From the NCBI RefSeq assembly GCF_021532375.1, contig NZ_JAKGAP010000002.1, forward strand, positions 248,001 through 312,000: a DNA stretch of 64,000 bases. The letters run 5' to 3'. Made by a program: the position numbers and the translations under genes. Position 1 is the stretch's first letter. Every line of letters starts with the position of its first letter. This DNA comes from Paenibacillus alkaliterrae (GTDB lineage: Bacteria > Bacillota > Bacilli > Paenibacillales > Paenibacillaceae). Positions 52,303 through 60,509 of this stretch are shown here, piece after piece. The notes beneath the pieces are model-generated. The model had not been told where the DNA came from and did not search any database. It was given only the letters and a program-made list of their open reading frames with translations.

Positions 52303-53096
52303 AACTGCATGCGCAAGCATTAGCCGCAGCCTTTCAGTTTTTGACCCGTCTGCCGATTCCTGTACAGGTGCCGTTCGAAGGACCGGTGCTAACGCGCAGT
52401 GTTATTTATTTTCCGCTTGCCGGAGCTTTCATAGGCATTAGTTTGACTGCAGGAGCTCTGCTTCTGAACTTAGCGGTACCGGTTTGGCCTAGTGCCGTTT
52501 TGTTATTGGTTTTGTGGACAGCGCTTAGCGGCGGCCTGCATATGGACGGTTGGATGGATACGGCGGACGGCGTTCTAAGCCACCGCTCCCGTGAACGGAT
52601 GCTGGAAATTATGAAGGACAGCAGAGTCGGGGCAATGGGTGTGCTTGCCGCCGTATTGCTGCTCATGCTTAAAGCCTCTTTGCTGGCGGAACTCATGAGC
52701 GGGAGCAAGTCCGGTATTTGGCTGGCCGCGCTTACGATTTGCCCCGTTTGGAGCAGGGCCTGGATGACCGCTGCAATCGCATGCTGGCCGAGTGCGCGTC
52801 AAGGCGAAGGTATCGGCGTATTATTTAACGGTGTTAAAGGAATAAACGTTTTCTGGGCGCTCCTTGTATCGTCCGCATGTACTTGGTGTGTTTTGTGGAT
52901 TGTTGGCATGAGTATTGCTTTTATATTGGTACTGCTGCCGGTTATCCTTCTTGTTACGGTATGCTGCGGAGGTTTGCTTGCCGCATGGCTTAACCGCAAG
53001 CTTGGAGGTTTGACCGGGGACACTTACGGAGCCATGAATGAAGCCGTTGAAGCTTCGCTGCTGCTTGCAGCTGTCATTTGGCTTAACGTTTTATAG
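52284..53096 (+). CDS. cobS: Adenosylcobinamide-GDP ribazoletransferase
   Basis: A 270-residue integral membrane cobalamin (5'-phosphate) synthase that attaches alpha-ribazole to adenosylcobinamide-GDP. The conserved segment HMDGWMDTADGVLSHR (~82-97) and RVGAMGV are visible; six or more helices. ATG lies within the cbiB end. Confidence 0.92.
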   Translation: MARHNIKLHAQALAAAFQFLTRLPIPVQVPFEGPVLTRSVIYFPLAGAFIGISLTAGALLLNLAVPVWPSAVLLLVLWTALSGGLHMDGWMDTADGVLSHRSRERMLEIMKDSRVGAMGVLAAVLLLMLKASLLAELMSGSKSGIWLAALTICPVWSRAWMTAAIACWPSARQGEGIGVLFNGVKGINVFWALLVSSACTWCVLWIVGMSIAFILVLLPVILLVTVCCGGLLAAWLNRKLGGLTGDTYGAMNEAVEASLLLAAVIWLNVL

Positions 53097-53116
53097 AAAA
53101 GGAGTTGAGGCTCGGG

Positions 53117-54217
53117 ATGTTGGAAAGATACGGGCATGGCGGCGATTTGCGGACAGCCGAGGAAGCTTTTGGAATAGCGGCGGACAGGTTTGTCGATTTC
53201 AGCTCCAATATGAATCCGCTGGGGCCTCCGCCTAGCGTAAAGCCAGCTCTTCATGCGTATGCGGATTTAATCGGACAATACCCGGATCCTGCCGTTCGCG
53301 GACTTAGAAGGAAACTGTCCGAGCTGCATAATATTGACGAGCATTCGATCGTCATTGGCAATGGAGCGGCGGAATTAATCGACCTGGTCGTCAGGGCGCT
53401 CCAGCCTAAACTAACGGCGCTCGCCATTCCTTGCTTCGATGAATACAGAGATGCCGTCCGTAAAATCGGCGGAGCGATCTATGAGATAAAGCTATCGGCT
53501 GACAATCATTTTTTATTAGACGGGGACAGTGAGAAATTATTCGAAATCGCTGAAACGGGAGTATTGTTCATGCTCGGTTCACCGAATAATCCAACGGGAC
53601 AGCTCGTGGAGCCCGGATTGATCATGAAGCTCTTGCAAGAAGGCGCATACGTCGTCGTGGATGAGGCGTTTATGGATTTCGTACCGGAAGAATCGCGGTA
53701 CAGCCTAATTCAAGAAGCGGCTCGTCATGAACGGTTATTCGTGATACGATCGATGACGAAATTTTATTCGATCCCGGGCATCCGGCTCGGTTACATTGTC
53801 GGCAAGCCGCGTTCATTAAGCGGATTACGGCGTCTGCAGGTACCCTGGAGCGTTAATTCCTTGGCACAGCTTATTGGAGAGGCGGTGCTGGGGGAGGCCG
53901 ATTTTGCCGGAAGGACGCTTGCGTGGCTGTTGAAAGAAAGACCTTGGCTGATTGCGGAGCTGGAAGCCGTCGGTTGTGCAGTATGCCCGAGCGCCGCGAA
54001 CTATTTATTGGTACGCATTCCGCCGGAGCTTGGTATGAGCGCCAGCATGCTGCAGCTTGCAGTGGGTAAGCTGGGCGTGCTTATCCGCGACGCATCAAGA
54101 TTCCCGGGACTTAACCACTCCTATATTCGGGTTGCCGTCAAACAGAGAGAACAGAATGAGCTTTTGGTTAAAGCGCTGAAGCAATGTTTTGAAAATACCG
54201 GAAATCGTGGGGATTAA
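53117..54217 (+). CDS. cobD: Threonine-phosphate decarboxylase CobD
   Basis: A 366-residue fold-type I PLP enzyme making (R)-1-amino-2-propanol phosphate for CbiB. LERYGHGGDL is the typical opening, with SSNMNPLGPP next. FMLGSPNNPTGQLV (~150) and the PLP-Lys in SMTKFYSIPG (~215) match histidinol-phosphate aminotransferase relatives. I chose ATG 53117 over TTG 53105; GAGG lies 6 bases before it. Context separates it from HisC. Confidence 0.9.
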   Translation: MLERYGHGGDLRTAEEAFGIAADRFVDFSSNMNPLGPPPSVKPALHAYADLIGQYPDPAVRGLRRKLSELHNIDEHSIVIGNGAAELIDLVVRALQPKLTALAIPCFDEYRDAVRKIGGAIYEIKLSADNHFLLDGDSEKLFEIAETGVLFMLGSPNNPTGQLVEPGLIMKLLQEGAYVVVDEAFMDFVPEESRYSLIQEAARHERLFVIRSMTKFYSIPGIRLGYIVGKPRSLSGLRRLQVPWSVNSLAQLIGEAVLGEADFAGRTLAWLLKERPWLIAELEAVGCAVCPSAANYLLVRIPPELGMSASMLQLAVGKLGVLIRDASRFPGLNHSYIRVAVKQREQNELLVKALKQCFENTGNRGD

Positions 54218-54221
54218 GATC

Positions 54222-55832
54222 ATGAGTGAGAATCATACATCTGGATCGCGACCGATTTTAGGCCGTACGATCATGCTTCAAGGAACGGCCTCCGATGTGG
54301 GCAAAAGCTTAATGACCGCGGCTCTCTGCCGTATATTCACGCAGGATGGCTTTGCCGCGGCTCCCTTCAAATCTCAAAATATGTCGCTGAACTCCTATGT
54401 GACCTGGGACGGAAAAGAGATCGGACGCGCGCAAGGGATGCAGGCCGATGCGTGCGGCATCTTAGCGACGACCGATATGAATCCGATTTTGCTTAAGCCG
54501 TCAGGCGAAATGTCGTCGCAGGTCGTCGTTCACGGCAAGCCGCTCCGCGATTATGATGCGCGGGAATACCGCGAGAGCTATTTGCCGATCGCCGGGGAAA
54601 TCGTTCGGGAATCGCTGCAGAGACTCCGGGAAAGCTACGACATTATCGTGCTGGAAGGCGCCGGAAGTCCGGCGGAGATCAATCTCAAGGATCGCGATAT
54701 CGTCAATATGCGAATGGCGGCGTGGGCGGACGCTCCGGTCATTCTGGTTGCGGATATCGATCGCGGCGGCGTTTTCGCCTCGATTGTCGGCACACTGGAG
54801 CTGCTGGAGCAGGAAGAGCGGGACCGGGTATGCGGATTCGTTATCAATAAGTTTCGCGGCGACGTATCGCTGCTGCAGTCCGGACTTGATTGGCTGGAGC
54901 AGAAGACGGGCAAGCCGGTGCTTGGCGTTATTCCGTTTATTCCGAATTTGGAGCTGGAGGATGAGGATTCGCTTTCGCTCAGCAAACCGTTGGATGCTGA
55001 ATTGCCTATGTCTGGCGCCGGTCGCGAGGCAGAGCTTGATATTGCGGTTATCCGATTGCCGCGAATATCTAATTTCACGGATATCGACCCGTTGCGCTTT
55101 GAGGAGGATGTCAGGCTGCGCTACATTGAACGGGTCGAACAATGGGGCAGGCCCGACGCTGTTATTTTGCCGGGGAGCAAAAATACGATAGAGGATTTAC
55201 TATGGCTGAAAAATAACGGATTGGCCGAACGGTTGCAAAAGCATATGGCCGCCGGCGGCTGGACGGCGGGGCTGTGCGGCGGGTATGAGATGCTGGGAGA
55301 GCGCCTGCTTGACCCTCTGCATGTGGAGTCGGCGGTGGAAGAGACAAAGGGTCTTGGATTGTTTCCCTTTGTAGTCAATTTCACCGGGGAGAAAAGAACC
55401 GTTCGCGTCGAGGGCAGCGCTTTGCTGTCAAGCGAGCAGTTGCCGATACCAATTACAGGCTATGAAATCCATATGGGCGAGGTGAATTCCGTGCAGGCTG
55501 CAAGGCCGATTCACCGACCGTTTCAAATACGTGAGCAAAGGGACTTGACAGGCAGCGAAAGCCTTCTTCCATATGAAGCGGAGGGGGCGGCTACGCCGGA
55601 TGGAAGACAGTGGGGAACGTTTATTCACGGCATTTTGCATAACGACGATTTTCGCCGGGCATGGTTGAACGACATTCGCGAAGCGAAAGGGCTGAAGCCA
55701 TTGCGTGCCGAATTAAGGTTTCAGGAGAGACGCGAGCTTGCATTCGAAAGATTGGCAGAACATGCCAGGCGTTACTTGAACATGCCGTATATCTATCAGC
55801 TGCTGGGAATGGCAAAGGAGGGAGGGCGATGA
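54222..55832 (+). CDS. cobQ: Cobyric acid synthase CobQ
   Basis: A 536-residue glutamine-dependent amidotransferase that amidates the corrin ring to cobyric acid. The N-terminal dethiobiotin-synthetase-like domain starts MLQGTASDVGKS (~19-30). The C-terminal GATase-like domain has GLCGGYEM with the nucleophile Cys near 346 and IHGILHND (His) near 472. ATG 54222 follows the cobD stop by 4 bases. It is the only ring-amidating gene in this operon; CobB-type and ring-forming genes are not in the window. Confidence 0.93.
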   Translation: MSENHTSGSRPILGRTIMLQGTASDVGKSLMTAALCRIFTQDGFAAAPFKSQNMSLNSYVTWDGKEIGRAQGMQADACGILATTDMNPILLKPSGEMSSQVVVHGKPLRDYDAREYRESYLPIAGEIVRESLQRLRESYDIIVLEGAGSPAEINLKDRDIVNMRMAAWADAPVILVADIDRGGVFASIVGTLELLEQEERDRVCGFVINKFRGDVSLLQSGLDWLEQKTGKPVLGVIPFIPNLELEDEDSLSLSKPLDAELPMSGAGREAELDIAVIRLPRISNFTDIDPLRFEEDVRLRYIERVEQWGRPDAVILPGSKNTIEDLLWLKNNGLAERLQKHMAAGGWTAGLCGGYEMLGERLLDPLHVESAVEETKGLGLFPFVVNFTGEKRTVRVEGSALLSSEQLPIPITGYEIHMGEVNSVQAARPIHRPFQIREQRDLTGSESLLPYEAEGAATPDGRQWGTFIHGILHNDDFRRAWLNDIREAKGLKPLRAELRFQERRELAFERLAEHARRYLNMPYIYQLLGMAKEGGR

Positions 55833-56539
55833 CGCAGCCTTTCCGTAACGGCAGCAGCTACGAGTCGGTCCATTGGAAGGGCTTAGGTCTGCAATTGTTG
55901 GAAGACCGGATCGAAGTAAGTTGTCCGGAGCCGCTGCATGCACTCAGCAGCGCCGTCCATCCGGGCGGTTTCTCGCAAACGGACCGGATCGTGAATTGGA
56001 AAGTTCCGCTGACTTATCAGTGCGGCGATCCCGTAAGTGATTTGGTACGTCAGTGCAAGGAATGGGGCTGCGATCCGCAGCGTACGGTCGGTCTTATCAC
56101 GGCAGCTAAGCTTACCCATGCCTCGGTTGTTGAGGTCCAGGGCGATAAGTTCAACCTGCTTTGCTGCACGACAGCCGGGACGCGGAATGCGGCAAGAGCG
56201 GGGCTGCCCCGCCATACCTATCCGGCGTATACGCCAGGAACGATTAATACGATTATATTGATTGACGGTCAAATGACGGATTCGGCTATGGTGAATGCGG
56301 TCATTACGGCGACGGAAGCAAAGACGGCCGCTTTGCAGCAGTTAGGCATCGTCGAGAAGGCGAGCGGGGAGCCTGCAACGGGTACGACTACGGATGCGGT
56401 CGTAATCGGTGTTAGTCAACGGCTAAGCTGGAATGCGGTGCATGCGTATGCGGGAGCGGCTACCTCGATCGGATGCAAGATAGGGGAAGCGGTGTATGCA
56501 TCCATACATGAAGCGACTCGAACGCAGCAGGAGGACTAA
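55829..56539 (+). CDS. cbiZ: Adenosylcobinamide amidohydrolase CbiZ
   Basis: A 236-residue CbiZ that removes aminopropanol from adenosylcobinamide to yield adenosylcobyric acid, giving a salvage and remodelling route alongside CobU. CTTAGTRNAARAG (key residues C-T-x-A-G-x-R-N-A) and the C-terminal TTTDAVVIG are family marks. ATG 55829 overlaps the cobQ stop and follows GGAGGGAGG; the open frame upstream is antiphase to cobQ. Last gene of the operon. Confidence 0.9.
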   Translation: MTQPFRNGSSYESVHWKGLGLQLLEDRIEVSCPEPLHALSSAVHPGGFSQTDRIVNWKVPLTYQCGDPVSDLVRQCKEWGCDPQRTVGLITAAKLTHASVVEVQGDKFNLLCCTTAGTRNAARAGLPRHTYPAYTPGTINTIILIDGQMTDSAMVNAVITATEAKTAALQQLGIVEKASGEPATGTTTDAVVIGVSQRLSWNAVHAYAGAATSIGCKIGEAVYASIHEATRTQQED

Positions 56540-56571
56540 GGGCAGTCCAAGAAATCCCATAATGAATGAAT

Positions 56572-56598
56572 CCATAGATGCTATGGGTTCTTTTTTTG
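56572..56598 (+). terminator. Terminator of the cobalamin operon
   Basis: Perfect stem ccatag/ctatgg with an ATG loop (56572-56577 with 56581-56586), then gttc and seven T. Confidence 0.65.
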
Positions 56599-56698
56599 AT
56601 GAAAAAAAATCGTAACGGAAAGCAGCTATTAACATTACAGCCGCGTCTATTTCATGTAAAATAGATAAATGCGCGACAGGGGAAAAGGAGATTAAATC

Positions 56699-57526
56699 GT
56701 GATGCAGGAGAAGGAAGCTGCTCCTATGGGCAGAAGAAGAATGTTGAAGGTTGCAGGCATTTTGCTGAGCATCCTGGTCGTCTTGGCGATTATGTTATAT
56801 TTGATGATTATCGCGCTCGGCAATCGTGCTCCCGCGGATCAAGCAAAGTTGGATCAAATGCTGCATTATACTTATTTTTCTAAAACCGCCGTTAACGGAA
56901 TGAAGCTTCATGTGCTGCAGACAAAACCTGCCTATATTACGCTCGAGGCTATTCATAATAACGTGACGCTCACGGGCAAGGTAGGGATAAACGGCGGATT
57001 TTTTTACGGCGATCAGCTTTTAAGCATCGGTATTGTCAACAGCATTCCGGTAAACGGAGGGGCTCGCGAATTCGGCGCGGGCAACGAGAATGTGAAGTAT
57101 GCGCGCGGAACGCTTGTCTGGGACGGCGCTTCGGATACGTTAAGTGTGCAGGTGGTTAATCAGGCATCGGAATTGAAGGTTAAGGATCACACCCGTTTCT
57201 GGGCTCAGGGCGGCATTAGCATGAGTCTAGACGATGACGAGAAATGGATGGAGCAAACGATGTCGGAGAATGCGCCTTTTCCCGATGACGACCGTTTGCG
57301 TTCGGCTGCCGTGTATGATGATAAGGGCGTATTGTATTTAATCGTAAGCGAAACGAAAGGTTCTATAGCGATGTTTCGGGAAGCAATTGTGACCAGCATA
57401 GGGGACGGAGGGCTTGTTGACGGGATTTTCCTCGATGGCGACGGCTCGTCTCAAATGCTCTCGAAGGAGGCCGCTTTGCCTGGCGATAACCGTCCGGTCG
57501 TGCAAATGCTGCGAATCGTGAAATAA
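56699..57526 (+). CDS. Membrane-anchored phosphodiester glycosidase-like protein (NAGPA domain)
   Basis: A 275-residue protein with one N-terminal membrane anchor (~18-40) and an extracellular NAGPA (DUF2233) domain: INGGFFYG (~96-103) and FLDGDGSSQM (~244-253) are the catalytic-core motifs. Homologues remove blocking sugars from phosphodiesters or act on cell-wall polymers and exopolysaccharide. GTG 56699 and ATG 56702 are both possible; AAAAGGAG lies upstream. It stands alone between the cobalamin operon and hrpB. Confidence 0.83.
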   Translation: MMQEKEAAPMGRRRMLKVAGILLSILVVLAIMLYLMIIALGNRAPADQAKLDQMLHYTYFSKTAVNGMKLHVLQTKPAYITLEAIHNNVTLTGKVGINGGFFYGDQLLSIGIVNSIPVNGGAREFGAGNENVKYARGTLVWDGASDTLSVQVVNQASELKVKDHTRFWAQGGISMSLDDDEKWMEQTMSENAPFPDDDRLRSAAVYDDKGVLYLIVSETKGSIAMFREAIVTSIGDGGLVDGIFLDGDGSSQMLSKEAALPGDNRPVVQMLRIVK

Positions 57527-57554
57527 GACCGGGATGGATGAAGGAGTCATTAGC

Positions 57555-60113
57555 ATGAATCAAGTGCAATTGCCAATTGAAGCGGTATTGCCGCAGCTTC
57601 TGGAGTCGTTGCGAAGCGGTGTTAACGCCGTACTTGTAGCAGAGCCTGGCGCAGGCAAAACGACCCGGGTGCCGTTAGCGCTCCTGGACGAACCGTGGCT
57701 ATCCGGAAAAAAAATAATTATGCTCGAGCCGCGCAGGCTTGCCGCAAGGTCGGCGGCGCAATTTATGGCGAAGTCGATAAGCGAGCAGGCAGGAGAGACA
57801 GTCGGTTACCGAGTCAGGCTTGACACCCGCGTGGGCGAGCGAACGCGCATTGAAGTGGTGACCGAGGGCGTATTAACGCGTATGCTGCAGGAGGACCCAG
57901 CGCTCGAGAACGTCGGCATTATTTTGTTTGATGAGTTTCACGAGCGCCATCTGCACGGCGATCTCGGGCTTGCGCTCAGCCTGCAAGCGCAGGCATTGCT
58001 TCGGGAGGATTTACGGATCGCGGTCATGTCGGCGACTCTCGACGCTGAGCCGATCTCCGAGCTGCTTGGCGGCGCTCCGATTATTAGAAGTGAAGGCCGC
58101 GTGTTTCCAGTCGAGACTTATTATGCTCCAGTACGCATAACCGGATCAATCGAGCCGTACATGGGACGGACGATTGTGGAGGCGCTCCGGGTTCATGTGG
58201 GAGATGTGCTCGCTTTCTTGCCCGGTGCTCCGGAAATCCGTCGAACGGCAAGATGGCTTTCGGAACAGCAGCTCTCATCGACAGTCCGCGTCGAAGAGCT
58301 TCACGGCAGCCTGCCGCTGGACAAACAGGATGCTGCCGTATCCCGCTCTGCCGAAGGTGAGAGGAAGGTTGTGCTTGCTACCTCCATCGCGGAATCAAGC
58401 TTAACGGTCGAAGGGATTACTATCGTAGTGGACAGCGGATTGATGCGTGTCCCTCGCTTCTCGCCGCGAACGGGAATGACGCGGCTGGAAACCGTTGCGG
58501 TTTCCCAGGCTTCCGCCGATCAAAGAAGGGGCAGGGCGGGACGACTGGCTCCAGGCGTCTGTTATAGGCTATGGACCGAGCCCCAGCATCCCTATTTGCC
58601 CGAGCAAAGCAAGCCGGAGCTTCTTGAAGCGGATCTCGCTTCGCTGGCGCTTGAGCTGGCGGTTTGGGGCATACAAGATCCGCTTGAGCTGGCGTGGCTT
58701 ACCCCGCCTCCCGAAGCATCATATGAGCAAGCTGTTTCTCTATTGCGGCAGCTTCAGGCCATTGACGAAAGCGGCAAGCCGACAACCGAAGGGGCGCGCA
58801 TAGCGAGATTCGGTTTGCACCCTCGGCTCGGAGCCATGATTATGCGGGCCGCGGAGCTCGGTGCTACCCGCATCGCCTGCGATTTAGCCGCATTATTAAG
58901 CGAACGCGATTTACTTCCGCAGGAACGAAATGCAGATGTTCAGCTTCGGTTAGAGCTGCTCTATCGGTTAACGGGCAGAGCTGTAAATCCGCATCATGGC
59001 GGGAGACCCGATCATCCCGGCATTGGAGCTGCCTATCGCATAGTGACGCAGGCTGACCAGTGGGAGCGACTGGCGAATCAGCATAAGGCAGTAACGAAGG
59101 CAGGGGAGCCGGGCTCGAAGGCGTCGCGAGCAGATATGAGTGAGAAGCTTATACCATTAGGCGTATTGCTGGCGCTAGCCTATCCCGACCGAATCGCTCA
59201 GCGCCGAAGCGATGGACGTTATTTGCTGGCTAACGGGAGGGGAGCGGTGCTGCCCGAGCTGCAGTCATTATCGCGTGCATCCTTTCTTGCGGCTTGCGAG
59301 CTGGACGATGCCGGTACGGAAAGCCGAATAAGGCTGGCGGCTGAACTGAGCCAGAATGAAATCGAACAGTACTTAAGCGATTATATAACGGTTGAAGACG
59401 CATTGGAGTGGGAGGCGGCTGCCGGAGCCGTCCGAGCAAGGAGACGGGTACGATTAGGCTCGATTATATTGAGGGAGACGCCCCAGCAGAAGCCGGATGA
59501 ACAGCAAGTGGCTGATCTTATGTTATCGGTCATTCGGCAAACGGGCTTCGGCATGCTGCCGATGACTAAGCAGGCCAAGCAGCTTCAGTTACGCATGAAG
59601 CTTATGGGCCTCAGCGGCGATGATTGGCCTGGCGCCTCCGATGAAGCGCTGCTTGCGACAATGGATCAGTGGCTAAAGCCGAATATTTATGGAATGAAGA
59701 GCCGTTCGGATTTGCAAAAGCTGCCGATGCATCAGCTGCTGGAGAACATGCTGTCCTGGCAGCAGAGACAGGAGCTGGACGAACAGGTTCCGACACATAT
59801 CATCGTCCCCAGCGGCTCGCGTATCCCCATTGATTACAGCGATCCGGACAACCCTGTACTTGCCGTACGGCTGCAGGAGCTGTTCGGCATGAATGATACG
59901 CCCCGCCTTGCAAGAGGCCGGCTCCCTGTCACGCTTCACTTGCTGTCGCCGTCCCAGCGTCCGGTTCAAGTAACGCGGGATTTGAGGAGCTTCTGGGATC
60001 AAGCCTACTACGATGTGAAAAAGGATTTGAAAGGCCGGTATCCGAAGCATTATTGGCCTGATGATCCTTATACGGCGATTCCAACCCATCGGACAAAGCC
60101 GAGGTCTACCTGA
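57555..60113 (+). CDS. hrpB: ATP-dependent helicase HrpB
   Basis: An 852-residue DEAH-family helicase. Walker A AEPGAGKTT (~35-43), DEFHERH as the DExH box (~126-132), SAT motif in MSATLDAE, and QRRGRAGR as motif VI (~322-329), followed by HA2 and the long HrpB C-terminal domain with SLSPSQRPVQVTRD (key S-P-S-x-R-P). Its RNA or DNA substrate is unknown. ATG 57555 has GAAGGAG at a good distance. Confidence 0.9.
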   Translation: MNQVQLPIEAVLPQLLESLRSGVNAVLVAEPGAGKTTRVPLALLDEPWLSGKKIIMLEPRRLAARSAAQFMAKSISEQAGETVGYRVRLDTRVGERTRIEVVTEGVLTRMLQEDPALENVGIILFDEFHERHLHGDLGLALSLQAQALLREDLRIAVMSATLDAEPISELLGGAPIIRSEGRVFPVETYYAPVRITGSIEPYMGRTIVEALRVHVGDVLAFLPGAPEIRRTARWLSEQQLSSTVRVEELHGSLPLDKQDAAVSRSAEGERKVVLATSIAESSLTVEGITIVVDSGLMRVPRFSPRTGMTRLETVAVSQASADQRRGRAGRLAPGVCYRLWTEPQHPYLPEQSKPELLEADLASLALELAVWGIQDPLELAWLTPPPEASYEQAVSLLRQLQAIDESGKPTTEGARIARFGLHPRLGAMIMRAAELGATRIACDLAALLSERDLLPQERNADVQLRLELLYRLTGRAVNPHHGGRPDHPGIGAAYRIVTQADQWERLANQHKAVTKAGEPGSKASRADMSEKLIPLGVLLALAYPDRIAQRRSDGRYLLANGRGAVLPELQSLSRASFLAACELDDAGTESRIRLAAELSQNEIEQYLSDYITVEDALEWEAAAGAVRARRRVRLGSIILRETPQQKPDEQQVADLMLSVIRQTGFGMLPMTKQAKQLQLRMKLMGLSGDDWPGASDEALLATMDQWLKPNIYGMKSRSDLQKLPMHQLLENMLSWQQRQELDEQVPTHIIVPSGSRIPIDYSDPDNPVLAVRLQELFGMNDTPRLARGRLPVTLHLLSPSQRPVQVTRDLRSFWDQAYYDVKKDLKGRYPKHYWPDDPYTAIPTHRTKPRST

Positions 60114-60143
60114 TCGGCTCGCCAAGAAAGGAAGGTTCATAAC

Positions 60144-60434
60144 ATGGCTTACTATTTATTTATTATTTATATGGTGCTTGTTAATAGCTGCACCTTCTTG
60201 TTAATGGGCTATGATAAACAGCGCGCCAAGCGGCAGCGCAGGCGCGTGCCGGAGAAGCGGTTGTTTCTGCTCAGCGCGATTGGCGGCGCAGGAGGCACCA
60301 TGCTTGGCATGAAAGTGTGGCGACATAAGACGAAGCACCGAACCTTTACGGTCGGCATGCCGTTTCTGCTTGGACTAAATTTAATGATCGTGATTGGCTG
60401 CATTTGGCTCGCTGGCGTAAATGCCAATTCCTGA
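60144..60434 (+). CDS. DUF1294 membrane protein
   Basis: A 96-residue DUF1294 protein with an N-terminal and a C-terminal membrane segment. MGYDKQRAKRQRRRVPE and GGAGGTMLGMKVWRHKTKHRTF (given as key G-G-x2-G and R-H-K-T-K-H) define the family. Function unknown; some homologues are fused to a cold-shock domain, this one is not. AAGGAAGG precedes the ATG. Confidence 0.85.
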   Translation: MAYYLFIIYMVLVNSCTFLLMGYDKQRAKRQRRRVPEKRLFLLSAIGGAGGTMLGMKVWRHKTKHRTFTVGMPFLLGLNLMIVIGCIWLAGVNANS

Positions 60435-60464
60435 TTGCTATGATTACTCCTGCTGTGGTATAGT
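60435..60464 (+). promoter_or_regulatory. Promoter of helD
   Basis: TTGCTA (60435-60440), 18 bases, TATAGT (60459-60464) with extended TG at 60456-60457. Confidence 0.6.
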
Positions 60465-60509
60465 GTGAGTTCGCTTTTTTTACCATACACTACTTAGGAG
60501 GTAACTGAC

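Noticed and set aside
54501-55191. Long frames of about 210 codons on both strands inside cobQ
   Set aside because: They shadow the CobQ reading frame, have no ribosome sites and no recognisable motifs.
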